Source: Limnohabitans sp.
GTDB lineage: Bacteria > Bacteroidota > Bacteroidia > Flavobacteriales > Flavobacteriaceae
Length of the DNA: 64,000 nt
Assembly: GCA_030053945.1 (NCBI GenBank)
Contig: JASGCW010000001.1
Span: forward strand, 138,148-202,147
Direction: 5' to 3'
Part shown: positions 34,986 through 43,164 of the stretch, piece by piece
How the letters are laid out: every line of letters starts with the position of its first letter
Position numbering within the stretch: the first letter of the stretch is position 1
The notes under the pieces: generated by a model
Seen by the model: the letters and a program-made list of their open reading frames with translations, nothing else
Told to the model about the DNA's origin: nothing
Databases searched by the model: none
Translations under genes and position numbers: made by a program

Positions 34986-37877
34986 ATGGTTAAAATTCTA
35001 TTTTTATTATTTCCAATTGCTCTTTTTAGTCAATTTAAAATATCCCATTATACTTCAGAAAATGGGCTACCACACGATTTATGCTATCAAATCATTCAAG
35101 ACAAAGAAGGTTATTTATGGATAGGTACTGATAATGGTCTCACTAAATTTAACGGTCATGAATTCACCGTTTTTAACCGCAACAATGGATTATCCAATAG
35201 TTTTATAATTGATATATATGAACAAGAAAGCAAAAAATACATAGCTACTTGGGGTGGTGGATGCTATCTTTTTGAGAATAAAACATTCAAACCGTTAGGC
35301 AACAATAAAGATAAATTTTCAAAACATCAGCAGATTATTTCCGATAATGATGGCAACATATACTCAATTGAGAATAAATGTCGCCTAAATGTTTTTGACA
35401 AAAATGATAGAAATAATATAAAATTGCTTTCATTAATTCCTATTTCAAACTCTTTAAAATGGATTGATAAAGAATATTTATTGTTTCTAAGAAAAAAAAA
35501 TATTGTTCCCAAAAATCAGCAACCTTTTAATTTACAAATTGCAAAATTAAATAATAAAATTTACGCTTTTACTGATCGCTTTTCCCCACAGTTTAAAGGA
35601 ATAATCGCGTTAAAGGAATCAGAAAAAAAAATGTTTGCTTTTTTAAAAGATTACTACATAATAGACATTATTAACAAAAAAAATCATTACATAGCCGTTA
35701 CACCAAACGCCATAATAGAGTTTAACTCAAAAAAAATATTAAAAATTTCGTCATTGCCTCTCTATGACAAAACAATTATTCATTATTCTGAAAATGATAA
35801 ATTTAAAGCTTATATTCTATTAGACAAAAAAACAACTACCAACGAATTGTTTATTATCGATAAGCAAAAAAACGGCACAACACTTTTTAAAAATAATATT
35901 TTAAAATCTCCCGTAAGTGATATTGTAATTTCTAATGACAATACTATTTGGGTGAGCACATATGGAAATGGACTATTACAATTTCAAGAAAACATACTAT
36001 CACTTAAAAAAAACGCCTTAAAAGGAAATTATGTTTTTGACTATTTAGAACTATCTACTAATGATTTTTTCCTTGTAACTGATAATATAATTGGAACGGA
36101 TAAAAAATATAATTTTTTAGAAAAAAAAGAATTTAAAACAGCTAGTTTTTTTTCAGGAGCAAATAACGATACCATTTTCGCAATAAACAAAAAAGGAAAA
36201 AAAGAGTCTTTTAGTTTCTTAAACAAAACAATTTTAAGCGATCTAAATCAACAAACCTTTTTTTGGAACGATACAAAAATTGAATTTGGAGATTCTAAAC
36301 TTATCTATTTTAAAAACAACAGTCAAAACAACGTTGATTTTAATTTAACTCCAGAAGAATACAATTTTTTAAGAATCAAAAAACTCCTAGTATTCCAAAA
36401 TAAATTATGCGCGATCTCAAATTATGGGCTTTTTATCATCAATAAAAACCTTAAAGTAGAAAAACTTTATAATAAAAAATCAGGTTTCTTTAGTGATGAA
36501 ATAATAAATGCTTTTATCAAGGATAACAAATTATACTTACTTCAGTTTCAAAATTTGATTATTTATGATGGCAAAAAAATCAAAAACAATCCATACACAA
36601 ACAACAATAGCAATTTTTTCAACGATTTCACCATAACATCGACTAACGAAATATGGATAGCAAGTCAGAAAGGATTAGTAAATTTTAAAGAAGACAATTA
36701 TAATTTATACACAAAAAATGAAGGATTATCATCGTCTTTCTATTCAAAGATATATCAAAATAAAAGTAAAGAATTAATTGCGCTAGGCAATAACGGAATA
36801 GATATTTTCAAACCAAATTTACTACAAGCTCTATCTCCCCTTAAAATAATGCTAAGTTCAAATGAAAAAACATTACTTCCTTCATCCACATTATTGATAT
36901 ATCCCGAGGAAGAGGTTACATTAAAAACAGACATAATTAGTTTTTATAGATCTAAACACCTAATTCAATATCAAATAAACAATCAAAAATGGCAAAATCT
37001 AAATGGGGCTACAATTGATTTATCAAATTATAAAGCAGGTATTTATCAATTAAGAATCAGAGCAAAATATTATTTCTCTAATTGGACAACGACACCAACT
37101 TATTTTATTGAAAAAATACCAGTTTGGTACTTTCGCTGGTACTATTACATTCCAATTTTAATTATAGGATTAAGTTTAATTGGTTTTTTAGTGTTTTTAC
37201 GAATACAAACATTAGAAAAAAGAAATAATCGCTTACAAAACTTACTAGACTCTAATGAAAAGCTACAATTTCAACTCAACGAAATGCGACATAACATAGC
37301 ACAAGATTTTCACGATGAGTTAGGAAATAAACTAGCAGGTATATCCATTTTATCTGACAAACTTTTGAATGACGAGCAATTAAAGACCAACAAAAACTAT
37401 CCTATTGTAGAGAGAATTTATAATGATAGCCAAGATTTATTTCAAGGAATTCGCGATTTTATTTGGGCAATAGACAGTAAAAATGGCACGCTTGAAGAGT
37501 TGATTTTTGCTTTAACTGATTTTGGAGAAAACTTATTTGAATATACTTCGATAAAATTTATGGTAATGAATGAAGTAGATAATGCCAATTTTTTATTACC
37601 TAATTTCTGGAACAGACAATTATTATTACTTTTTAAAGAAGCTTTAACTAATTCATACAAACATAGTCAAGCCACACAATTGGATCTATTATTTAGGATA
37701 GAAGACACCTATTTATTTATTGAATGTAAAGACAACGGAATAGGTTTCGAGCCAAAAAAACTACCAAGACAAAACGGATTACTAAATCTTCAAAAAAGAG
37801 CAAACAAAATTAAATCCGAATTAATTATACAATCAAACTCAGGAACTACAATAATTTTTAAAGGCAAAATTGGATAA
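34986..37877 (+). CDS. Beta-propeller sensor histidine kinase
   Basis: A 963-residue membrane kinase. A signal segment (1-15) is followed by a ~600-residue periplasmic propeller region with reg_prop repeats (IQDKEGYLWIGTDNGLTKF; ISNDNTIWVSTYGNGLLQF; TSTNEIWIASQKGLVNF), a Y_Y_Y-type domain (about 640-710), one membrane span (715-738) and a coiled coil. The HisKA_3 motif AQDFHDELGNKLAGI has His776, and the ATPase domain has LFKEALTNSYKHS and DNGIGFEPKK. There is no receiver domain. The partner is probably the NarL-type regulator at 42530-43129. Confidence 0.92.
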   Translation: MVKILFLLFPIALFSQFKISHYTSENGLPHDLCYQIIQDKEGYLWIGTDNGLTKFNGHEFTVFNRNNGLSNSFIIDIYEQESKKYIATWGGGCYLFENKTFKPLGNNKDKFSKHQQIISDNDGNIYSIENKCRLNVFDKNDRNNIKLLSLIPISNSLKWIDKEYLLFLRKKNIVPKNQQPFNLQIAKLNNKIYAFTDRFSPQFKGIIALKESEKKMFAFLKDYYIIDIINKKNHYIAVTPNAIIEFNSKKILKISSLPLYDKTIIHYSENDKFKAYILLDKKTTTNELFIIDKQKNGTTLFKNNILKSPVSDIVISNDNTIWVSTYGNGLLQFQENILSLKKNALKGNYVFDYLELSTNDFFLVTDNIIGTDKKYNFLEKKEFKTASFFSGANNDTIFAINKKGKKESFSFLNKTILSDLNQQTFFWNDTKIEFGDSKLIYFKNNSQNNVDFNLTPEEYNFLRIKKLLVFQNKLCAISNYGLFIINKNLKVEKLYNKKSGFFSDEIINAFIKDNKLYLLQFQNLIIYDGKKIKNNPYTNNNSNFFNDFTITSTNEIWIASQKGLVNFKEDNYNLYTKNEGLSSSFYSKIYQNKSKELIALGNNGIDIFKPNLLQALSPLKIMLSSNEKTLLPSSTLLIYPEEEVTLKTDIISFYRSKHLIQYQINNQKWQNLNGATIDLSNYKAGIYQLRIRAKYYFSNWTTTPTYFIEKIPVWYFRWYYYIPILIIGLSLIGFLVFLRIQTLEKRNNRLQNLLDSNEKLQFQLNEMRHNIAQDFHDELGNKLAGISILSDKLLNDEQLKTNKNYPIVERIYNDSQDLFQGIRDFIWAIDSKNGTLEELIFALTDFGENLFEYTSIKFMVMNEVDNANFLLPNFWNRQLLLLFKEALTNSYKHSQATQLDLLFRIEDTYLFIECKDNGIGFEPKKLPRQNGLLNLQKRANKIKSELIIQSNSGTTIIFKGKIG

Positions 37878-37881
37878 AAAA

Positions 37882-37898
37882 TCACCCGAAATGGGTGA
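37882..37898. promoter_or_regulatory. Palindromic operator A, TCACCCGAAATGGGTGA
   Basis: A perfect inverted repeat (6-5-6), 4 bp after the kinase stop codon. Its centre (37890) is 35 bp before the TTTG of TAAGTTTG (37921-37928), the -7 element of the next gene. The same 17-mer, or its reverse complement, precedes two more genes at the identical distance. It is the probable binding site of the NarL-type regulator; binding is inferred. Confidence 0.85.
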
Positions 37899-37920
37899 AA
37901 TACCAAATATATAGAATTTA

Positions 37921-37928
37921 TAAGTTTG
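37921..37928 (+). promoter_or_regulatory. Promoter -7 element of the propeller lipoprotein gene
   Basis: TAAGTTTG fits TAnnTTTG and lies 7 bp before the ATG at 37936. The leader is very short; the second ATG at 37945 may be the real start. Confidence 0.7.
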
Positions 37929-37935
37929 CCAAAAA

Positions 37936-38925
37936 ATGAAAAAAATGAAAAAATTACTTTTACTAAGTTGTATTACAATTAGTTTATTTTCTTGTAGCAA
38001 AAAAGAAATTTCTGAAACCCCAGAACAATCAAACACAAAAAATATTTATGTTGGAGGTTATGAAAGTAACGGAAATTACAATGTAGCCAAAATTTGGAAG
38101 AATGGTATCGCTACATCATTAACTGATGGTACAAAAAATGCTTTTGTCTCATCCGTTTTCGCCTCAGGATCTGATGTATATGTAGCGGGTAGTGAAGGTG
38201 AGACCGCTAAATTTTGGAAAAACGGTGTAGCTACTTCTTTAACCGATGGTACAACTACGGCTTACGCTAGCGCAATTTTTGTTTCAGGATCTGATGTATA
38301 TGTAACTGGTCGAGAAAATGGAATAGCTAAATATTGGAAAAATGGAACTCCAACTTCATTAACTGATGGTACAAGTAGAACTTCAGCTAACTCTATTTTT
38401 GTTTCGGGATCTGATGTATATATAGCTGGGAGTACTGATGGTGGTGTAGCCAAATATTGGAAAAATGGAAATGCTACTTCTTTAACCGACGGCACAACTA
38501 GAGCTGTAGCTAATTCTATTTTAGTTTCAGGATCAGATGTATATGTAGGTGGCTATAATAGTTCTATAGCAACGATTTGGAAAAATGGTACAGCAATTTC
38601 TTTGACTGACGGAAGAACAGAAGCAGCAGTTAATTCTGTTTACATATCAGGGTCTGACGTATATGCAACTGGTTATGAAGGAAATACAGGCAAAGTTTGG
38701 AAAAATGGCACAGTAACTTCCCTACCAGTTGGAAACATAAATTCTAGAGGAAATTCTATAGTTGTTTCTGGATCTGATGTATATGTTGCAGGAGCAATAG
38801 ATGGAAGATATAAATTTAAATTGTCTGATCTAGCTAAAGCTCAAATTTGGAAAAATGGCGAAGCTACTTCTTTAACCAATGGCACTAATTATGCTTATGC
38901 TACTTCAATTTGCATTGGTAATTAA
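37936..38925 (+). CDS. Lipoprotein made of seven ~42-residue repeats, predicted beta-propeller
   Basis: A 329-residue lipoprotein: lipobox ISLFSC (Cys20), a linker ISETPEQ, then repeats of the pattern SGSDVYVxG ... AKYWKNGxATSLTDGT. I count seven WKNG units; NIYVGGY at the start and TSICIGN at the end are the half-repeats that would close a seven-bladed ring. It should sit on the outside or in the periplasm, held by lipid. The ATG at 37945 (MKKLLLLS) is an alternative start. It is the first target of the palindrome-controlled set. Confidence 0.85.
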   Translation: MKKMKKLLLLSCITISLFSCSKKEISETPEQSNTKNIYVGGYESNGNYNVAKIWKNGIATSLTDGTKNAFVSSVFASGSDVYVAGSEGETAKFWKNGVATSLTDGTTTAYASAIFVSGSDVYVTGRENGIAKYWKNGTPTSLTDGTSRTSANSIFVSGSDVYIAGSTDGGVAKYWKNGNATSLTDGTTRAVANSILVSGSDVYVGGYNSSIATIWKNGTAISLTDGRTEAAVNSVYISGSDVYATGYEGNTGKVWKNGTVTSLPVGNINSRGNSIVVSGSDVYVAGAIDGRYKFKLSDLAKAQIWKNGEATSLTNGTNYAYATSICIGN

Positions 38926-38948
38926 AACTCTTTATATCTAAATAGCCT

Positions 38949-38976
38949 AAAGACTGTCAGTAACGACAGTCTTTTT
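38949..38976 (+). terminator. Terminator of the propeller lipoprotein gene
   Basis: AAAGACTGTC, loop AGTAAC, GACAGTCTTTTT. Confidence 0.92.
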
Positions 38977-39134
38977 CGTTTTGGATAAATATAAGCAACA
39001 AAAATAAAAACACTGTTAAAATATTAATTTGAAAGAAAACAAGGTTGATCAGCATAGTTTTTCTACCCACTCTAAAGTCAAGTCTAAAACAAACTCGTTG
39101 GTTTAACCAAATTTTAACTAATCTCAACAAAAAA
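38977..39134. other. Spacer upstream of operator B
   Basis: Part of a ~330-bp gene-free stretch (38926-39257) between two targets. It is AT-rich and I see no gene in it. The rest of the stretch holds a terminator, operator B, a promoter and a ~75-base leader. Confidence 0.5.
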
Positions 39135-39151
39135 TCACCCGAAATGGGTGA
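39135..39151. promoter_or_regulatory. Palindromic operator B, TCACCCGAAATGGGTGA
   Basis: Identical to operator A in sequence and orientation. Centre 39143, with the TTTG of the -7 element at 39178, again exactly 35 bp away. Confidence 0.85.
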
Positions 39152-39173
39152 AGTGTGCTATTTTTTCACAAAA

Positions 39174-39181
39174 TACCTTTG
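39174..39181 (+). promoter_or_regulatory. Promoter -7 element of the delta-60 repeat gene
   Basis: TACCTTTG fits TAnnTTTG. The transcript would carry a leader of about 70 bases, which contains a direct repeat AAATGGAGTAGG / AAATAGAGTAGG (39201-39212 and 39225-39236). Confidence 0.75.
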
Positions 39182-39257
39182 CCACGGTTATAATTCTAAA
39201 AAATGGAGTAGGCCGAAAATCCAAAAATAGAGTAGGTATTTTTAAAAATTTTTGTTT

Positions 39258-41726
39258 ATGAAAAAAATTTTATTTTGTTTTTTTATTCTTCTTGCTGTCC
39301 TAGGTAATGCCCAAAATCCAGGAGATGTAGCACAGAATTATGGTAGTGGCAATGGATTTAACGGTCCTATAAATGTAACTGTAGTTCAATCTGACGGAAA
39401 AGTTTTAGTGGGTGGTAATTTTACTACTTATAAAGGAAAAAATGAAAAAAGAATTATCCGTTTAAATAACGATGGCACTAAAGATAATAGTTTTAACACC
39501 TTAAATGGATTTGATGCTGCTGTCAATTCTATTGCAATTCAACCTGATGGAAAAATTATTGTAGGTGGTATATTTACATCTTATGAAGGTTTTACTTTAG
39601 GAAAAATTATTCGTTTAAATAGTGATGGAACTATAGATAATTTTTTCAACTATTTAATTGGTTTTAATACAACTGTTTCTTCCATTGTAATTCAGCCTGA
39701 TGGAAAAATTCTTGTTGGAGGAAATTTTACTACTTATAAAGGAATAACTGAAAATAGAATTATCCGTTTAAATAGCGATGGTACTAAAGATACTTCTTTT
39801 AATGTAGGAACTGGGTTTGATAATAAAATTAATTCTATTGCTATTCAACCTGATGGAAAGATTCTTGTAGGTGGAGAATTTCTTAATTATAAAGGAATAA
39901 CTGAAAATAGAATTATCCGTTTAAACAGCGATGGTACTAAAGATACAACTTTTAACACAGGAACTGGTTTAAATTCTTTTGTTAATTCAATAGCAATACA
40001 AACAGATGGAAAAATCCTACTAGGAGGTGCTTTTACGAATTATAATGGTGTAAATGAGAATTTTATTATACGACTAAATCAAGATGGAACAAAAGATACT
40101 ACATTTAATCTAGGAACTGGATTCAATGCAGGTATTAATTATGTAGCTATTCAAACTGATGGAAAAATTCTTATAGGAGGATCTTTTACTAATTATAATG
40201 GTGTAAACTCAAATAGAATTATACGTTTAAATAACGATGGAACCAAGGACACTACTTTTAATATAGGAACTGGTTTTAGTAGTAGTGTATTAACTATCAA
40301 CTCTCTTTCTAATGGAAAAATTATTGTAGGTGGTTTATTCAGCTCTTACAACAATATAACTGAGAATAATATTATTTGTTTAAACAATGATGGAACAAAA
40401 GACAATGTTTTTATTACAGGAATCGGATTTAATGACAGCGTATATTCAACTGCTGTTCAATCTGACGGAAAAATCCTTGTGGGTGGTATGTTTACAAATT
40501 ATAGTGGAGTAAACACTGGAAAAATTACACGTTTAAATAACGACGGAACGAAAGATAACACTTTTAATACAGGAACTGGTTTCAATTACAATGTTGCTGC
40601 TATAGTAGTACAAACCGATGGAAAAATCCTATTAGGAGGTCATTTCACAACATATAATGGGGTGAGTGAGAAATCAATTATCCGTTTAAATCCAGATGGA
40701 ACCAAAGATATTACTTTTAACATAGGAACTGGTTTCAATGCTACTGTTAAATGTATCGCTTTACAAACTGATGGAAAAATTTTGATTGGTGGTGATTTCA
40801 CCACCTACAATGGAACTGCAACTCAAAAAATTGTTAGATTAAATCCAGATGGAACAAAAGATACTACTTTTAACATAGGAACTGGTTTTACTCAAGGCGT
40901 TAATTCTATAATTATTCAAAATGATGGAAAAATCATTGTGGGGGGGACACTTGGTTATTACAATGGCGTCATTGAAAGTGGAATTATACGTTTAAATGCA
41001 GATGGATCTAAAGACACTTCTTTTATCACTGGAACTGGCTTTAATAATGCAGTTTCTTCTTTAGCATTGCAAACTGATGGGAAAATTATCGTGGCGGGTG
41101 ATTTCACCATATATAAAGGAATAGCTGAACATTTCATTATCCGACTAAATATAGATGGAACTAAAGACACTACTTTTAACAGAGGAACTGGTTTCAATAC
41201 TGGTGTTCATTCTATTGCTTTACAAACTGATGGAAAAATTATTGTGGGCGGTCCATTTTCAAGTTATAATTTAATAGTTGAAAAAGGTATCATTCGTTTA
41301 AATAACGATGGAACCAAGGACACTACTTTTAATACAGGAACAGGATTTAATGATAATTTTTACGTCAATTCGATAATTGTACAAAATAATGGACAAATTC
41401 TTATCGGGGGTTCTTTTACAAGTTACAGAAATGAAGATAATACTGGTTACTTAATAAAATTATATGGAAGTACTGGTTTAGCAACTAATAATTTCGAACT
41501 AAACAACTCGATAAGCGTATTCCCTAACCCTGTAAAAGATATTTTAAATGCATCATCAACAGACAACGCTACTATTACTTCGTTAAAAATATATGATTTA
41601 CAAGGTAAATTAATCGCTGAAACTACTAATAACTATATGAATACATCTAATTTATCAGCTGGTTTATATGTAGTGAAAATTGTAACTGCCCAAGGTCAAT
41701 TAACTAAAAAATTTATTAAAGAATAG
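39258..41726 (+). CDS. T9SS-secreted delta-60 repeat protein (two predicted propellers)
   Basis: A 822-residue secreted protein from ATG 39258 (a TTG at 39252 is less likely). After a signal peptide ending LGNAQ come 14 delta-60 repeats of ~52 residues, pattern DGKILVGGxFTxYxG ... IIRLNxDGTKDTTFNxGTGF. Fourteen equal units fit two seven-bladed propellers. A T9SS type A sorting domain closes the protein (about 745-822: VFPNPVKDIL; IYDLQGKLI; KFIKE). It is the second palindrome-controlled target and should act on or beyond the cell surface. The ligand is unknown. Confidence 0.9.
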   Translation: MKKILFCFFILLAVLGNAQNPGDVAQNYGSGNGFNGPINVTVVQSDGKVLVGGNFTTYKGKNEKRIIRLNNDGTKDNSFNTLNGFDAAVNSIAIQPDGKIIVGGIFTSYEGFTLGKIIRLNSDGTIDNFFNYLIGFNTTVSSIVIQPDGKILVGGNFTTYKGITENRIIRLNSDGTKDTSFNVGTGFDNKINSIAIQPDGKILVGGEFLNYKGITENRIIRLNSDGTKDTTFNTGTGLNSFVNSIAIQTDGKILLGGAFTNYNGVNENFIIRLNQDGTKDTTFNLGTGFNAGINYVAIQTDGKILIGGSFTNYNGVNSNRIIRLNNDGTKDTTFNIGTGFSSSVLTINSLSNGKIIVGGLFSSYNNITENNIICLNNDGTKDNVFITGIGFNDSVYSTAVQSDGKILVGGMFTNYSGVNTGKITRLNNDGTKDNTFNTGTGFNYNVAAIVVQTDGKILLGGHFTTYNGVSEKSIIRLNPDGTKDITFNIGTGFNATVKCIALQTDGKILIGGDFTTYNGTATQKIVRLNPDGTKDTTFNIGTGFTQGVNSIIIQNDGKIIVGGTLGYYNGVIESGIIRLNADGSKDTSFITGTGFNNAVSSLALQTDGKIIVAGDFTIYKGIAEHFIIRLNIDGTKDTTFNRGTGFNTGVHSIALQTDGKIIVGGPFSSYNLIVEKGIIRLNNDGTKDTTFNTGTGFNDNFYVNSIIVQNNGQILIGGSFTSYRNEDNTGYLIKLYGSTGLATNNFELNNSISVFPNPVKDILNASSTDNATITSLKIYDLQGKLIAETTNNYMNTSNLSAGLYVVKIVTAQGQLTKKFIKE

Positions 41727-41756
41727 TTTTTTTCATAGGTTTGAAGTTGTTTTTTT

Positions 41757-41786
41757 TAGGGCTGTCAAGTTTTGATAGCCCTATTT
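41757..41786 (+). terminator. Terminator of the delta-60 repeat gene
   Basis: TAGGGCTGTCA and TGATAGCCCTA form a stem with one G-T pair, followed by T-rich sequence. Confidence 0.85.
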
Positions 41787-41873
41787 CTACTAATTTTTAA
41801 AACTAAATTCTAAATAAAACTTCTTAATCAATGAGTTAAATTCTTTGTTTTAAAAAGGAATTATAGAATAAAA

Positions 41874-41890
41874 TCACCCATTTCGGGTGA
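41874..41890. promoter_or_regulatory. Palindromic operator C, TCACCCATTTCGGGTGA
   Basis: Exact reverse complement of operators A and B. Centre 41882; the TTTG at 41917-41920 is once more exactly 35 bp away. The -7 element reads GAAATTTG, so the TA is imperfect. Confidence 0.82.
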
Positions 41891-41949
41891 AATAAAATGA
41901 TTTTGAATGTAAGAAATTTGCACTTTAATAATTTAAACTCATTAAAAAA

Positions 41950-42132
41950 ATGAAAAAACTACTATTATTGGCTTTAACAGCATTCGGTATATTTTCTTGT
42001 AGCCAAGAAGGAATTTCTGAAACTCCAGAACAGATAAATGCTAAAAAAAATCACGCTGTAGATGTTAATAATCCAGATACCACATCTAGAACTTTTGAAA
42101 ATGATAGCATAATCGATTCGCTGGGTAATTAA
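41950..42132 (+). CDS. Very small lipoprotein, third palindrome-controlled target
   Basis: A 60-residue lipoprotein: lipobox GIFSC (Cys17) and a 44-residue mature chain of polar, acidic sequence with no domain. Its first part (FSCSQEGISETPEQINAKK) is closely related to the start of the propeller lipoprotein (FSCSKKEISETPEQSNTKN), so the 5' ends share ancestry. It could be a truncated copy or a small signalling or decoy lipoprotein. It has its own operator and no propeller repeats. It is short enough to be skipped in annotations. Confidence 0.72.
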   Translation: MKKLLLLALTAFGIFSCSQEGISETPEQINAKKNHAVDVNNPDTTSRTFENDSIIDSLGN

Positions 42133-42181
42133 ACGGAAGTTCAAAAATTACTTTTTTAAGAAATAATGTACCCCAAATAAA

Positions 42182-42198
42182 TTACCCATCAAGGGTGA
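42182..42198. promoter_or_regulatory. Degenerate operator D, TTACCCATCAAGGGTGA
   Basis: Matches the operator arms (one mismatch, spacer ATCAA). It lies 85 bp before the TTTG of TACTTTTG (42271-42278), not 35 bp; the 50-bp difference is close to five helical turns. It may allow autoregulation of the response regulator gene. Confidence 0.5.
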
Positions 42199-42282
42199 CG
42201 TGAAATGATTAGGTATTAAACAAATAGCTCTTCAATAATTTTAAAAATTGTCACTCTTGGTTGGTTTATTTACTTTTGCAAT

Positions 42283-42529
42283 ATGAAATCGCCATAAACT
42301 AGAAGTTTGCGTATGCAATTGATAAATCATCGAACACAGATGAAAATAAATACGATGTGAGATAAACACCTATAAATAAAAGCGATACTCCCGAAATTTC
42401 GGGATTACCTATGACAAATGAAATTTCACACATATGAAATCGCCATTAACAACAAGTTTGTTGCAAACAAACACCAATGAAGATAAGGCGATACCATATG
42501 ACAAATAAAAAACAAATAATTATCTACAT
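42283..42529 (+). repeat. Two imperfect ~90-150 bp tandem copies in the response regulator leader
   Basis: Both copies begin ATGAAATCGCCAT (42283 and 42434), continue with AGTTTG/TTTGTT and later GCGATAC, then ATGACAAAT. Copy 1 has in-frame stops and a TCCCGAAATTTCGGGA palindrome inserted in its GCGATAC part (42388-42403). The ATATGAAA of the regulator start itself resembles a third copy start. Confidence 0.65.
42434..42508 (+). CDS. Possible 24-codon leader peptide upstream of the response regulator
   Basis: An open frame in repeat copy 2: MKSPLTTSLLQTNTNEDKAI, then PYDK and stop. Copy 1 has the same start (MKSP) but a stop at codon 5. The two could be a decayed duplicate of a leader peptide, or non-coding sequence that is open by chance. 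No RBS of note. The regulator starts 21 bp later. Confidence 0.3.
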   Translation: MKSPLTTSLLQTNTNEDKAIPYDK

Positions 42530-43129
42530 ATGAAAATTGTTTTAATAGAAGATTACGAGATTTTACGAAATTCGTTCAAAGAAATTATCAATCAAGAAGA
42601 AGGATACGAAGTTGTTGGTGACTTTGAATCGTATGAAGAGGCATTACCTGTAATAAAAAATCTTTCTCCAGATATTATTTTAACTGATATTACTTTACCT
42701 GGCATTAATGGTATCGAGGGGATAAAACAATTAAAGCAAATTTTGCCATCTGTAGCTATTATAGTAGTGTCTATTCACGAAAACTCTCAATATGTCTTTG
42801 ATGCTTTATGTGCGGGTGCCGTAGGGTATCTTACTAAAAATTCAGGAAAACAAAAAGTGATTGAGGCGTTACAACAATTAAAAATAGGTGGGGCACCAAT
42901 GAGCGTTAATATTGCTCGTATGGTAGTAGAATCTTTTCAACAAAAGCAACATAACGAACTAACCGAAAGAGAAAACGAAGTACTAAATTTACTTTCTAAA
43001 GGCAGAAGCTATGCCTCTATTGCAGATGATTTATGCCTGAGTGTGAATACCATAAAAACGCACGTTAGAAATATTTATGAGAAACTCCAAGTGAGCAGTA
43101 AAGAAGAATTAATGAATAAATTCAATTAA
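42530..43129 (+). CDS. NarL/FixJ-family response regulator
   Basis: A 199-residue regulator. The receiver domain has IEDYEILR and phospho-acceptor Asp53 in ILTDITLPGINGIEG. A LuxR-type helix-turn-helix covers about 137-197: LTERENEVLNLLSKG, IADDLCLSVNTIKTHVRNIY. It is the only regulator in the cluster and its likely kinase is at 34986-37877, with the three target genes between. LuxR-type dimers bind palindromes like operators A-C. Confidence 0.93.
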   Translation: MKIVLIEDYEILRNSFKEIINQEEGYEVVGDFESYEEALPVIKNLSPDIILTDITLPGINGIEGIKQLKQILPSVAIIVVSIHENSQYVFDALCAGAVGYLTKNSGKQKVIEALQQLKIGGAPMSVNIARMVVESFQQKQHNELTERENEVLNLLSKGRSYASIADDLCLSVNTIKTHVRNIYEKLQVSSKEELMNKFN

Positions 43130-43164
43130 ATTTTCGAAATTTGGATTTTGAAATTTTCGTTCTT

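Noticed and set aside
39258..41726. Regularly spaced DNA repeats considered as a CRISPR array
   Set aside because: The repeats are ~156 bp, in frame and encode delta-60 protein units.
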